A stretch of DNA of 64,000 bases from Linnemannia hyalina (GCA_019671135.1 JAHRHY010000013.1:186001-250000), one strand, 5' to 3'. Shown: positions 24,335 through 36,770, numbered from the stretch's first letter. The notes: generated by a model not told the origin, from the sequence alone. A program made the numbers and translations.

Positions 24335-27300
24335 TCAAACCTTTTTGTTCCTCATGCGAGCAATCGAGCGATCATTGGGCATGGTGATCAGTGGAGTGAG
24401 CGACGGCTTTTTGGTCCGAGGCTGAGAAACCTTGCGGCCAGGGACTGCGGCGAATGCTCGTTCCTGGTTCTCCGACGTTGCTGAGGCTGGCGTGGCTGTT
24501 GTTGTTGGTGCGGCCGTTAGTGCTGGTGTGGCAGTTGATGCAGTTGGGTCTGTTTGTATTGGTGCGGTTGTTGGCGCAGGTGCAGCTGTTGATACTGGTG
24601 CGGTCGCCAGTGTTAGTGTGACAGTTGCTGCTGGTGTTGGTATGGCAGTTGGTGCTGGTGCTGGTGTGACAGCTGGTGTCGGTGCGGTAGTTGGTGCTGG
24701 TACTGTTGTGGCAGTTGGTGTTGGTGTGGTAGTTGGTGCAAGTGCAGTCCCTGGTACTGGTGTGGAAGTTGGTGTTGGTGATGGTGTGGCAGGTGGTACT
24801 GGTGCGGTCGCTAGTGGTGGTTCCGTGGGAGTGAGGGACTGTTTTTTGGTCCTCATGCGAGCGATCGGACGGTCCGTAGGCATGATGATGAATGGAGTCA
24901 CCGATGGCTTTTTGGTCCGAGGCTTCGCAATCTTGCGGTCAGGAACCGCAAAGAGTGGCACAATTGCTCGTGCCTCCGACGGCGCTGGTTCTGGTACGGC
25001 CGCTGGTGCTGGTGTGGCAGTTGGTACTGCTGTGGTTGCTGGTACTGCTGTGGAAGTTGGTATCGGTGTGGTAGTTGGTGCTGGTGCAGGTATGGCAGCT
25101 GGTGATGGTGTGGCAGCTGGTGGTGGTGCAGGTGTGATAGTTGCCGCTGGTGCAGGTGCGGTAGTTGGTGCTAGAGCAGGTACAACAGTTGGTTCTCGCG
25201 CAGTTACTGTCGGTGGTGCGGCTGCTGGTGCTGGCGGGGTTGCTGGCGCTGGCGCAGCTTCTGGTGCTGATGCTGTGGGAGTGAATGACGGCTTTTTGAT
25301 CCGAGGCTTGGGGATCTTGCGGCCAGGGACCGCAGTGAATGCTTGTGCTTGCTTCTCCGACGGCGATGAGGCTGTTGCAGCTGTTGGTGCTAGTGTGACC
25401 ATTGGTACTGGTGCGGTCTCTAGTGCTGGCGCGGCCTCTGGTACTGCTGCGGTTGCTGGTTCTGCGGCGGTTACTGGTACTGTGGCCATTGCTGGTGCTG
25501 GCTTTGTTGTTACTGTTGGCACTGGCGCGGCAGTTGGTGTTGGTGTGGTGGGAGTGAGCGACTGTTTTTTGGTCCTCATGCGAGCGATCGGACGGTCCGT
25601 TGGCATAATGATGACTGGAGTCACCGATGGCTTTTTGGTCCGAGGCTTAGCAATCGTACGGCCAGGAACCGCAATGAGTGGCACAACTGCTCGTGCCTCC
25701 AACGGCGCTGGTGGTGGTACGGCCGCTGGTGCTGGTGTAGCAGTTGGTACTGGTGTGGTCGCTGGTACTGATGTGTAAGTTGGTGTCGGTGTGGTAGTTG
25801 GTGCTGGTGCTGGTATGGCAGTTGGTGCTGGTGTGGCTGCTGGCGGTGGTGTGGCTACTAGTGGCGGTGCAGGTGTGACAGTTGCCGCTGGTGCAAGTGC
25901 GGTAGTTGGTGCAGGTTCAGGTGCGGCTGCTGGTGCTGGCGAGGCTTCTGGTGCTGATGCTGTGGGAGTGAGTGACGGTTTTTTGATCCGAGGCTTGGGG
26001 ATCTTGCGGCCAGGGACCGCAGTGAATGCTCGTGCTTGTTTCTCCGACGGCGATGGGACCATTGCAGCTGTTGGTGCTAGTGTGACCATTGGTACTGGTG
26101 TGGTCTCTAGTGCTGGCGCGGCTGCTGGTACTGGTGCGGTTGCTGGTGCTGGTGCAGTCACTGGTACTGGTGCGGCTGCTAGTGGTGGTGCTGGTGTGGC
26201 TGTTGGTACTGATGCGGTGGGAGTGACCGATGGCTTTTTGGTCCGACGCTTAGCAATGACTGGCACAACCACTCGTGCCTCCGATGGCGCTGGGACTGTT
26301 GGTGCTGTTGCGGCGGCTGACGGTGGTGCAGGTGCTGGTGCGGCAGTTGGTGCTCGCGCAGTTACACTCGCTGGGCCGGCAGCTGGCGCTGGCGCGTTTT
26401 CTGGTGCTGGCGCGGCCTCTGGTACTGGCGCGGCCTCTGGTACTGCTGCGGTTGCTGGTACTATGGCGGTTGCTGGTGCTGGCTTTGTTGTTACTGTTGG
26501 CACTGGCGCGGCAGTTGGTGTTGGTGTGGTGGGAGTGAGCGACTGTTTTTTAGTCCTCATGCGAGCGATCGGACGGTCCGTGGGCATAATGATGACTGGA
26601 GTCACCGATGGCTTTTTGGTCCGAGGCTTAGCAATCTTACGGCCAGGAACCGTAAAAAGTGGCACAACTGCTCGTACCTCCGACGGCGTTGGTGCAGGTG
26701 TGACAGTTGCCGCTGGTGCAGGTGCGGTAGTTGGTGCTGGTGCAGGTACAACAGTTGGTTCTCGCGAAGTTACTGTCGGTGGTGCGGCTGCTGGTGCTGG
26801 CGGGGTTGCTGGCGCTGGCGCAGCTTCTGGTGCTGATGCTGTGGGAGTGAATGACGGCTTTTTGATCCGAGGCTTGGGAATCTCGCGGCCAGGAACCGCA
26901 ACGAGTGGCACAACTGCTCGTGCATCCGATGGTGCTGGTGCTGTTGCGGCTGCTGGTGCTGGCGCGGCTGCTGGCGTTGATGTTGGCACGGCTGGGGGTG
27001 CTGGAGCGGCTGCTGGCGCTGATGCGGCTACTGGTACTGGCACGGCTGGCGGTGCCGGTGCGGCGATTGGTGCTGGCCCGGTTGCCGGTGCTGGTGCGGC
27101 TGCTGGTGCAGATGCTGGTGACGGTGCAGTGGTTGGTGCTGGTGCAGCTGCTGGTACTGGCACGGTCGTACGTACTATCGCGGCCCTTCGCATCAGCGTG
27201 AGTACTGGTACCGGTACTGCCACTATTATCGCCGCTGGTCCTGGGGCGGTTGGCGCGGTCGATGGCTTGCGAGACGCCATGCGTTCCGCCTCGCGTTCAA

Positions 27301-28546
27301 TCTCCGCCAGGCTGCGGCGCGGGACCAGGATCCGGTCGCTAGGACCATACAGCTCCATCAAGGAGGCCACTCTCGCCTTATGGAGCTCGCTGAGCCTCCG
27401 GCAGAGCGGCTATATAGTCGTAATAAAAGGATAACGATGCATTAGAATATGCTTGCACATAGTACAAAAGACGCCGAAGGAACATGTCCAAGATGACGCG
27501 ACAAACAATCAAAAGGGATGCATGTACATACCTCCACCGCCTTGCGGTATCTCCTCTCTCGCTCTTGCTGAAGCTGTGCCATGTCCAACTTCAACTGGTT
27601 TAGCGAGTCTATAGTGATGAAATAAAGAACAGGAAAAAATATAAAATGGTTAGCAGGCGCTTCAACGTCTCGAGGTATGCATACAAAAAAATATGGCACG
27701 CAGTAAGGTTAAAAAGCATGCTAGATGTTCGTACCTTGGGGGTTGTAGGAGGTGTTGACGGGCTGTGGAGCGTTCACCTATATGATAGGATTCAAGAGAA
27801 AAGAAGTGACTATGGTCAAAAGACTGCATTCCGATATTTTAAAACAAGACATGACAAAGTATCATTGTATAAGCAAAATGAAGGAAACGGCGCTACAGGT
27901 TAGCAAAGCTACCAAAGCTTGAAAGCCGATTTTTTGCCATTGCCCAATGTTTCTTACCTTTGTGTAGGTGCTTTGTTGTGGCTGTTGTGTCGACAGCTGT
28001 CTTAGCCGAATGTCAAATTCCATGCGTCTGGTGAAGATGACTTGGCACTTGGGCTTACGGTCGTCGATGTCCTGGTCAAAATCGTAAGGGACCGTGGTGT
28101 TGGCCCAATGGATAACTGCAGTAGCTGTGGCAGTCAAAGCGATCTATTTCCGAGTGAACATTGTTGATGGACGGGAGAGGAAAGAGGGAGAGGAGGAGGA
28201 GGGTGAGGAGTGAGAGGAGAGAGAGGAGTGAGAGGAGAGAGAGGATGGAGAGGATGAGGAGAGTGAGGTGGGTGAGGAGGGTTAGAGGAGAGAGAGGAGA
28301 GAGAGGAGAGAGAGGAGAGAGAGGAAGGAGGACCGAAAAGTAAATAGAGTCATGTTAGATAGTCATCCTTAGTTAGCGCCTGGTTCGCGTGCATACGTTG
28401 TTTGTGCGTTGTCTGTAAGCACAAACGAAGTAGAAAGGAAAAGAGTTTGTAAGGAATGAAAGCAAAAGAAGAAAAGTCACCTTGAGATAGGCGGCAGTCG
28501 TGCGCCGTGCGCGGGATACAAGAAAACTTATGAACTCGGAGGTCAT
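24335..28546 (-). CDS. Family P protein, left arm, 1,148 residues
   Basis: Five exons: 28546-28481, 28143-27958, 27777-27735, 27608-27532 and 27409-24335, all GT...AG, total 3,447 nt. Exon 1 ([20 protein letters not shown]) joins exon 2 in a weakly hydrophobic helix ([13 protein letters not shown]) followed by [10 protein letters not shown]. Exons 3-4 and early exon 5 are charged and helical. The large last exon alternates long Ala/Pro/Thr linkers with eight basic blocks of type [16 protein letters not shown]; three of these extend into [17 protein letters not shown], and the last block ends the protein at RMRNKKV. The design, cationic T-P-containing modules on flexible linkers, suggests a disordered scaffold or nucleic-acid or polymer binder whose TP sites could be phosphorylated. 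No known family recognised. The first intron holds a GA-rich minisatellite. Confidence 0.65.
28187..28325. repeat. GAGAG minisatellite in P intron 1 (left arm)
   Basis: GA-rich tandem tract (GAGAGAGAGGA, GGTGAGGAG) inside intron 1. The corresponding right-arm tract is 66 bp longer. Confidence 0.75.
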
Positions 28547-28775
28547 TGTGCTGTTTTCTGTGTGTTGAAGGAGAGAGGGTGTGCGTGTGTATGTGTGTGT
28601 GTAAATATATCTGCTGAAAGCAGCGATGAGAGAAAGAGCAAGAAGGAAGGCAAGGAAAGCAAAGTGCAAAAGCATAGGGAAGGGAGAAGTTAAGAGGGAA
28701 GAGAGAAGGAGAAAAAGAAAAGAGGAGAGAGAGAAGAGAAGAAAAGAAAAGCGAAGAGGGAGAGAAAGGTCTGCC

Positions 28776-28784
28776 TTTTATATA
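28776..28784 (-). promoter_or_regulatory. TATA-like box of left-arm P gene
   Basis: Reads TATATAAAA on the reverse strand, about 230 bp upstream of the ATG at 28546. It is conserved at the same place in the right arm. Confidence 0.4.
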
Positions 28785-28868
28785 AAAAAAATCGCAGTAC
28801 ATACGAGCCAAAATCCATCTGGAGACTTCCGTGTACTCACCCTGTTTTGCCACTTTTTTGCAACCATT

Positions 28869-28928
28869 ATTTCCCCACTGTTGTTTCCCCACTGTTGTTT
28901 CCCCACTGTTGTTTCCCCACTGTTGTTT
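28869..28928. repeat. 14-bp promoter minisatellite, about 4 units (left arm)
   Basis: Tandem units of TTTCCCCACTGTTG in the upstream region of the left-arm P gene, beyond the TATA-like box. The right arm carries about 11 units, some variant. Confidence 0.85.
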
Positions 28929-30585
28929 TCCACCACTGCTTTCCCATCATCGTTCTTCCATCTTGCGTGGTTGCAACAATACAATGAAATCCCCTTATCC
29001 ACTATACCCCTTGTATCCCGACCCCGCCTTGAGAAACCTCAACCCTGCCATAACCCCACTCCTGAATCTCAACAACAACAGTAGTGGGATCATCTAGAAA
29101 CATCAGGAATACCCTGGTACCTTGACTGTACACACATAATAACAACCAAAATGGAATCATGTAAAACGTTGTGCAGTGGAGTCATGTAAGCTAGAGTTGG
29201 TAGCCCTATTCTTTTCTTTTTCGTGCTGCTTCTCTTTCTTCTTTTTATTTGTTTGGTGTCTCTTGCATTTACTATTTTGTTATCCTTCCTTCGTCGTGTT
29301 TCTTTGTTGGAGTGACGGACTGCACGTCTGTATCGCTAGTCCTATGTTTTGTTTCCTTTGTTCATTCTCTTCCTCCTTACACACATTCGTCCCTCCGCTC
29401 TTCTGCTTCTTTCTCTTCTGAGTAATTGTGTGTGGGGTGCGGGTTTTCCTTGTTTTCATTTTGCTTTTTTACTCCTCCCTCCTGTTCTGTACGCGTTTGT
29501 TTTCCCTCCCTCGCCTTCTTCGTTCTTGAGTGACCGCCTTGTCACTGGTTATGTTATTGTCATGAGTAATCGCCTTATCATCGTCTCGTTATTTTCATGA
29601 GTGATTGCCTTATCCCCGTTACGTTATTTCCGTACTGATCAAAAAAGATCAAAAACACACACACACACACAAGTTGGTCACATATACATTGTATTGGTCT
29701 GCGATTTTTCTATCGTCATCATATCACCTTTGTGACAAGAACGGCTGCTGAAAGGAACTGACACCCTCCTCACCCTTAAGCCCACCTCGAAGAAGAAGGG
29801 GTGTTGAGCAGAGTCGACTTTCTCCCCCTCACACCATCTTCTACCATTTGGACCCCACTCGCTGCTTCGGCGACAACTGGTAAGAGAAACACTTCCTTTC
29901 CTTTCAACAGAATAGAAAAACGTGGACCCGCGTGGCATGTCGTATTGTTTTTTTCGACTCTCACCATTCACCGCCTCTGTTTCATGTGCCTAAATCGTGT
30001 CTTACAAGCAGACTCATGTTGTCAACTCTTGCTTTTGAATGAGCACTCGGGGGTAAAGGGGAAAAATAGGGAGACAAATGAGAGCAGGAAAAAGGAGGAG
30101 GATTGAAACGATTGGATGCAGATGAACCAAATGAAGCATAGATGTAGCACAGACAAGATACAGCAGGATCGAGGATCGGGGGATCGGGGGATCGGGAAGA
30201 AGAGGTGGTCATGTGATGTGGGGATGGATGCGGCGAAGAACATAATAAGCGAAACGAATGGGGAGGGTATGGAGATGTGGGTGCCACAGACATGGAGTAT
30301 CTCGTGTTTGTATTGGTGTATGGGCGAGGTTGCTGAAAGATCAAGACGCGTGGGAAGATCTCTTTGTTTTTTTTTTGTTTTTTGTTTGAATGTCAAAAAT
30401 GAAACGCGTCCAGGTCGAAAACACAAAAACATTTTGATGTGACCAGTGAAAAGTGAAAAGTGAAAAGTGAAGAGCGACAGAGATTGCACATGAAGGAGGG
30501 AAAATAAGGAATCTAGTTTGCTTAAATTCGGTGCAGCGTGGCCTTGGTCCTCGGATACTGAGGAAGCAAGAGGACCGATGCCTCA

Positions 30586-30622
<37 letters not shown>

Positions 30623-30952
30623 CTTGGAAGCATAGCCCATCCGCAGAAAGCTCTTTTTAGTTTTTTTACTTCCTTCATTGCCGCGCCTCATCATCCAGTT
30701 ATGGGACATAGCCAAAGAGACCACCAAGGGCTGTACAATGTCGACGTCCATGTCAACGCCGCACCCTTCCTTTTCTACCCTCTTATTTTGGCCACTCCCA
30801 TACTGCTCTCTTTTTTGTCTTTTTCTCTCTCTTCTATTTTTCTTTGTCTTTCATCCTCCTCTCTGTCACTCTTCATTACACATTTCTCTATTCTTTCCTT
30901 CTTTCCTTCTTTCCTAACCCCCCTCCCAAAACCCCCCACACCAACACCAACA
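28929..30952. other. Spacer between divergent P and F-box genes (left arm)
   Basis: Upstream flank shared by the reverse-strand P gene and forward-strand F-box gene. It includes the dispersed GGAATCATGTAA sequence (29,090-29,210), an AC repeat (29,652-29,671) and a poly-T tract of 30 (30,591-30,620). No further gene supported. The step from near-complete arm identity to diverged arm sequence falls here, near 30,022. Confidence 0.55.
30591..30620. repeat. Poly-T tract
   Basis: Thirty consecutive T. The right-arm equivalent (45,877-45,907) has 31 A. Confidence 0.9.
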
Positions 30953-33445
30953 ATGTTTTGGACACGGAGCAGTACCACTTCTTCCAAGAAGACAAAAAAG
31001 AAAAACACCGACAAGACACACAGGAACGCACTCCTCCCTTGCAACCGCATTCTGGATATCAAGGAACTCTGTGACCTCATTTGCTCATTCTTGCCACGCC
31101 GGGACGACAATGGCAAGCTTATCTACCTTTCCCTTGTCCTTGTCTGCCGGCACTGGCACAGGTACATTACAAGACTTTTGGAGAATGTCTGCCTTTGACC
31201 CCCTACTAGTTTCCTCTTTTTTTTGTTTTCTCACCCTCATGTTATTTCTACTTTTCATCTTCTTCTCACCTGTAGTTACTTCACATCGTACCATGTGGAG
31301 GAGATATCATTCAACCACAAGCCCTCGCGCAACAAGCTGACAAAACTCGTCAAAGTCCACGGTCACCTCATTCGTCAATTCTCCTGTGAAGCAGTAGACA
31401 AACCCTTGCTGATGACGTTGGCAGAGTACTGCCCGTTCTTGGAAAAGGTCAAGTTGGAGTTAGGGAAGGGAGTGTTCTGGATAGAGTATGAATATTTGGA
31501 GAGGATGTTTCGGACCTTGTCGCAGGCGCGGTTTCAATGGAATGGTCAGGATCGGGATCAGCTGCTGCAGCAAGAACATGGGCAAGGACACGGACACGGA
31601 CACGGATACGGATACGGACACGGACACGGACACGGACACGGACACGGACACGGACACGGACACGGACACGGACACGGACACGGACACGGACACGGACACG
31701 GACACGGACACGGACACGGACACGGACACGGACACGGACACGGACACGGACACGGACACGGACACGGACACGGACACGGACACGGACACGGACACGGACA
31801 CGGACACGGACACGGACACGGAGAGAAATCGGTGCAACAGAAACAGAGCCCAGGGGTAATGGTTGCGCGGTTGAGGAAGGTAGAGATCAAGATTGACATG
31901 GAATACCTAAAACCCACCATGCTCTGGAGCCTTTGTCACATCTCCCATTTGACGGACCTAAACATTAATGGCCGAGGGATGATCGGCCAGGAACGGTCGA
32001 GTTGGTACCTTGAGATTTTGACACTTTCCTTGTTAGAGTGCTGTCCAGGCGTGGAGAGATTCCGGATTTGTTACTCGCCGCAGAGGATGATTTACCATCC
32101 GTATGGGAGAAAGAATCGATTTAAGGAAAGAGTGTGGGAGCCAAGGCAGGATGGGAGGGCGCCGCCGTTGGTACCGAAGGATGCTGTTGTGAGGCGTGAG
32201 GTTGTGTCGTCTTTTGGTCAGGGAGAGGAGATTGGCTTGGGCGTGGAGGATGAGAGGCAGGAGGGATCGTCATCGTCTGCAGCTGCAACATATATGAGAT
32301 CAGGATCAGGAACAGAGACAGGAGCAAGAGCAAGAGTGGACAAGGATATAGAAAGCAAGCCTTTCATCCTTCGACAGCTGGAGCTACGAGGAACCTGCGC
32401 CGAGATGGACACCCTCCTCCATCTCTTCAAAAGATGTCCGCTCCTACAACAAGTCTCACTCTTCATGTCCTGGTCAGCACTCCATTCTGACCACTGGCAC
32501 GCCCTCTCGACCCACTCCCAACAAACACTCCGCGCCATCCGTTTGAGCGCATACACTTACCGCCAACTCGAAATCGTTGAACTCAACATCCCACACCTCT
32601 TCACCCTCTTCCCGCAACTTGAAAGCCTTCATGTCACCGAAACACCACACCAACATCTCAACCTTGCGGCTCTCGACTCTTCCCTTTCGAAATTGGAACT
32701 CGAACAAGGACGGCCGCATCCTTTGAGAACCTTTTGTGTAATAGAGAATTTTGACGATGCGCTCGCCAGACTGGTCGACGTTGTGTCCTGTCCATACTTA
32801 AAGTGCCTCGAGACATTGAAGGTTGGGTGCTTCAACACGTCGCCCATGTACCAAGTCTGGACGGAGACACCCGAGACCAGCCATCAAGGGGCGCTCTATG
32901 ATTTCACACGGTCGTGGGAGACGGTAGGGAGGACGCTGGTGCGACTGGATGTGGATGGATTGCATTTCCCGGATAAGCAGGTCACGGCAAAGTTCTTTCG
33001 GAAGCTGGAAGGATTCTGGTCTCTGAAGATCTTGAGGGCGTCAGTTCACCACTTTCAGGACATCATCTCCACCAGCAGTTCTTACGGCAGCTCACCATCA
33101 TTGTCACCCTCAGCAACAATAAATGGCGACACACATTCCAGCAAACCAGCGAGCCTCCCGGTCGTCGACTATTGCTTCCCCTTCATCCAAGACCTACTCA
33201 TAAGAAACCAAAGCTACGAGAAGATATGGAATGGAAGGTTCAATGACCCAACGTTTTCTTCAGAGAAGGAGATGCTCTCCCTCGACCAGACGCTGTTCCT
33301 CCTTGCAGCAACCCCATCCCTCAAGAATCTATTACTTCATTACCTGTCTGTCGGTGACGCGACTGCAGCGGTTGTTCGAAGCCGGTTTCGAGGTGTATAT
33401 GTCGATACCAATCATCAAGAGTACTGTTCCTGGTTCGATGAATAG
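30953..33445 (+). CDS. F-box protein with Gly-His repeat, left arm, 792 residues
   Basis: Exon 1 30953-31161 and exon 2 31276-33445, joined by a 114-bp phase-2 intron (donor GTACAT, acceptor CTGTAG). A Lys-rich N-terminus leads to an F-box-like motif at about residues 29-68 (ILDIKELCDLICSFLP ... LVLVCRHWH), as in fungal F-box/LRR proteins that select substrates for SCF ubiquitin ligases. From about residue 172 a pure (Gly-His)n tract of ~39 dipeptides interrupts the protein. Downstream are irregular leucine-rich helical/strand repeats (LRQLELRGTC, LFKRCPLLQQVSLF, LFPQLESLHVTE, LKCLETLKVGC). The His tract could bind metal ions; that is inference. An identical copy with 18 fewer residues lies in the right arm. 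Confidence 0.85.
31584..31822 (+). repeat. In-frame GGACAC hexanucleotide minisatellite (left arm)
   Basis: About 40 tandem GGACAC units with a few GGATAC variants at the 5' end, coding for Gly-His dipeptides. The right-arm copy is 54 bp (nine units) shorter. Confidence 0.95.
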
Positions 33446-33567
33446 AAATAACAGAATTGGTTGGCAGTGGTCGGTTTTTGTTGTACAATTGTCAATGCAT
33501 GTGTGCTTTATGATTATGGGATATACGTGTATGACATGAGGAAAAAATGAAAAGAGAGGGACGACTC

Positions 33568-34872
33568 TCATTCAGATGGATCAAGGTAGACCAGAAGAGC
33601 ATCCTGATCCAAAATCTGCTGCCTTGCATACCCTTGCCCTCCTCCGCCTCCCTGCTGCTCCCCTCCCTGACGCCTTCTGGACGTCGGGCGGATTAAAAAA
33701 CTCTCACTCGAATGTCCATTGTAATCATACAAATGGAACTGACCCCTCGACAACTGCAGGTCCAAGGTGGTCGGGATAGTCCAAAGAAAAGAATCGGCAC
33801 CGGGAAGGATTTGACCGCGGGCAGTGACTTTTGTGGCACGGTTGTCGCAGTACCGTTCTTCGTCGGGGACAGAACCCCTGCAGGCGCGGGTTGTGTATTC
33901 GAGGTAGAGCATCGTTGAGTTGCTGTCTTCCCGCGAGAGGGCCTTGTCTATTGTAAGGAAAGAAGAAAGAAGTAAGAAGTAAGAGGGAATGGAGAAAGGG
34001 TGAGTGACTTGCTTTGGTGAATTGCAATTGCGCGAAATAGCCATACGCGCTTCGCGAATATGTCTCTCACGAATGCGAGGAGGAGGAGGAGGAGGAGGAG
34101 GAGGAGGAGGAGGAGGAGGAGGAGGAGGAGGAGTAGGCATGGCGAGTAAAGACAAAAGGGTCTCCCTCCCTCTCAAGGAGAAAAAGAACGATTTGCTTTT
34201 CATGTTGATTAGGTTTGAAGGGACAATGACTGTGACAATGCCATGGTTAAGGTCGTGTGATGAAGAGGACATGATTAGAAAAGGGGAAGGTGCTCGCACT
34301 CCAAATATTCGACAACCCTCCTTGTCTTTTTCATTCCTTTGTTTTGTACTACCTCAGACTCTCTCCGCCTCCTTTTATTTTCCTCTTTTGCCTTTTCTCA
34401 TTTCTTCCGCTCTTTCTCCTCCTCCGCTCCTTCGGTCCCTCTCCTCCTGCTGTTCTTTTGCAAACCCTACTATCAGAACAAAAACAAGATGAATCCGACA
34501 AAGAAATCAAAAGAGAAAAAGAAACAAGTCGCGCATGGCAAACATTCGAATGTACTTTTTGTGTACAGCTTCTTTTGTCGATGGTGTCTGTGTCGAAAAA
34601 AGTAACAGGCAACGGAAGGCTAGCAGCAAGAACGGATAAAAAAATATATGCAAAAAAGGGGTATGTTTGAGAAACATACTGAAGAGGATTTCGACAGTGT
34701 CGCCTAGGTTCCAGACTGTGGATCGGATAGGGCTGGAAAAGATGTCGCTTCCACGGTGGTATCCGGGTACTGCGCTTGCGGGTGTTATGGAGGTAGTGAA
34801 TATGGTTGCTAGGGACATGACCACCATGGCTGTGAGTGATCGTCTCCAGGCGGATTGGGAGTGTGAGCACAT
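33568..34872 (-). CDS. Secreted protein with Kre9/Knh1-like N-terminus (tentative), left arm
   Basis: The reverse-strand ATG at 34872 opens a signal peptide (MCSHSQSAWRRS, then a hydrophobic core VVMSLATIF, cleavage near PASA) followed by SSPIRSTVWNLGDTVEILF, the style of Kre9/Knh1-type cell-wall proteins. A donor GTATGT follows at about 34,679. The last exon, about 34,025/33,944 to 33568, encodes YLEYTTRACRGSVPDEERYC ... QFHLYDYNGHSSESFLIRP, with cysteines likely paired. Between them lies a frame with TVIVPSNLINMKSKSF, a CCT-type tract (34,077-34,132) and, in a different frame, SAYGYFAQLQFTKA, which joins the last exon cleanly over a 61-bp intron (frame +1). The middle exons therefore need a shift I cannot resolve. 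Exons are approximate. Confidence 0.5.
34077..34132. repeat. GGA trinucleotide repeat (left arm)
   Basis: About 18 GGA units on the forward strand, CCT on the coding strand of the secreted-protein gene. It is the same length in both arms. Confidence 0.9.
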
Positions 34873-36551
34873 GGTCGACTTGTGTGGGCTTGTTGTCGGA
34901 GTGGGTGGTTGTTGGTGCAGGGATCGGAATTGAGCGTGGAGGTATTGGGGTTACACAAGAAGCGAAGGAGGGAGGAAGAATGATGCAGACAAGGAAGTAA
35001 GAAGAACGAAGAAGAGGAATAATGAGTGGATGGTGAGGGCAAAGAGAAGAAGGGAAGACAGACAGTGAAGGGGAGGATGATGACGATAATGTGCCGGTGG
35101 ATGGTCGAGAGTGGAGTTAAAAGAAAAGAGAAAAAGACGGGTAAAGCACAAAGGACATTGAAGGGTATTTATGAAAAGCGAAAAAGCAAGGAGACACACA
35201 AGAATAAAGGGCAAAGGGATCATCACACTCTTTCTTTCTTGCTCTTACTCTTTTTTTCTTTTCTTGGACTCATCGACCGCGATGGCGCCTATTGTTACTG
35301 TTATCGCTACCCTTTCTTCACATCTGTACACTAACCATCGGCTCCATTCCGTGAGCACCATGTTCCTTCCTGTCATTCTTCCGCGCTAACGTCTCTTCTC
35401 TTGCTGCTCTTGACATCCCTTCAGAAGAAAGAGCCAGCCTGGAGACACACTAGCATATGAACTACGCTGCAAATAGCCTTTTTAATAACACAAACGCACA
35501 TGCTATATCCCGTGCATGGTCTGATCCTGTCTTTCCCCTTCTCTGCATGCTGTTATTACTACCGTCATCCTCCCATGCAATGTTATGCCATGCTGCCATC
35601 CCTCTCTATGACATCGACATACATCTAATTGCAACACAACTAAGTGCGCCGTATTGTCTGCTCTCACACTTTTTACCCCACAAACGCAACAAGTTGCACC
35701 CAGCTCCCTTGTTTTTCGTTCCATAGCAAACTCTATTTACTCATCATCATCCTCGCACAGACAAACAAAGCGAGTGAAATGAGAAACCCCAGGGCAACCG
35801 GGATATTGAAACGGACACGTAAGCCAAAAAAACAAAACAAACAAACAAACAAATACCAGTTCCAGGATCCCATTCCACCTAACCCCTTCTCCGTCCTTTC
35901 ACCCCAAGCCGTAATCCTCTCTCACTTTCTTGCACTTTTCCTCACTCTTTTCCAGTCTCCTCCACTAACCCCTTCGAATTTTCCGTTTTTTGTCGTCGTA
36001 CATGCTCAATGTTACACTTGGCAGGAAGAGGAACCTTACCCCCTCTCTCCTCCCTTTTCAGTGAGAGGAGTCTCGGAGGTGGCGGAAAAAAGTGAACCCT
36101 CTTTCCAGGTGGGGGACGGGAGTGAAAACAGGAGAGACTGGATGGATTTAGGCAAGCAACTCAAGGAGCATGTTCTATTTTCTCTTTCGTTTGCATAAAC
36201 AGGAATGATGGAGCATAAGGAAGGAGGTGAAAGTACGTCTGTCGGTGAGAGGTTTGTGCAAAGGGATTGGATGTTCTATTTATCCTCATAGAAGTCGAGG
36301 AAGGAGAAGTGGGACATGCGCACAGCCATGGCGGTGCTGTGAAGATGTACAGAGCAGAAAGAGATGCAGTAAGAAAGGGGTGCACAGGTTGGAAGGACGA
36401 GGTTGTTCATGGCTGGTGTGCAGCAAAGAGGGAGGAGGGAGAGAGCGAAGTATTCCGAGCGCGATAACAAAATCAGAAAGGAGGTTTCGTCTCAGCTGTA
36501 GGATGAAAAGCGACAGGGATTATTGAGGTATGATTTCGCGTTAATCATAGC
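34873..36551. other. Inner part of left arm without a supported gene
   Basis: Several open frames of 60-185 residues exist (for example 35,644-36,198) and are mirrored exactly in the right arm, but their composition is pyrimidine-strand translation (Ser/Pro/Phe/Leu) and no splice-linked domain is visible. Confidence 0.45.
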
Positions 36552-36770
36552 ACAACCTTAAATTACTCCAGCATATCCAAAATCATACACCCACCTCTTC
36601 TCCTATCGCTTCTTCCTCCTTCGTCAACAACACATGCCTGGCAAGTAGAACAGAGTGCTTACACCCTGAGTAAGAAAGATGGTCTGTAATGGCATCCATC
36701 TTTTTTTTATAGCCATTCTACTAATTCTGAAAAAATATCCCCACGGATCCGTCTCTTCCGCTTTCTTGCT
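36552..36770 (+). repeat. Dispersed repeat, module 1 only
   Basis: Matches 12,722-12,930 in the same orientation. It begins right at the inner end of the left arm and stops before the NPT1 stop codon. Confidence 0.75.

Larger units (their letters stand above)
24071..36546 (+). repeat. Left arm of giant inverted duplication (~12.5 kb)
   Basis: Every base block from the outer end (AACAAGATGGCTTGC at 24,071) to the inner end (ATTTCGCGTTAATCA near 36,546) has its reverse complement at 40,080-52,652. Paired coordinates sum to 76,551 between 31.8 and 36.4 kb, 76,497-76,498 between 30.0 and 31.6 kb, 76,660 near 27.4-28.1 kb and 76,732 at 24.3 kb; steps mark repeat-length differences. Near the inner end the left arm has ~84 bp (about 36,445-36,528) absent from the right. 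The arm carries a P gene (-), an F-box gene (+) and a secreted-protein gene (-). Confidence 0.95.

Noticed and set aside
24432..27434. Long forward-strand Gly/Ala/Val-rich open frames opposite the left P gene (448 and 547 residues), and the mirror 49226-52300
   Set aside because: They are complements of Ala/Pro/Thr codon repeats, which rarely form stops on the other strand. The P strand has matching splice sites, a start and conserved blocks.
31460..31920. Val-Ser, Asp-Thr, Arg-Thr and Pro-Cys repeat frames over the hexanucleotide array
   Set aside because: A six-base repeat without stops is open in all frames; only the Gly-His frame continues into the F-box gene.
35644..36198. 184-residue frame in the left arm and its mirror at 40353-40907
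   Set aside because: Composition is that of translated pyrimidine-rich spacer; no domain, no convincing start context or splice links.
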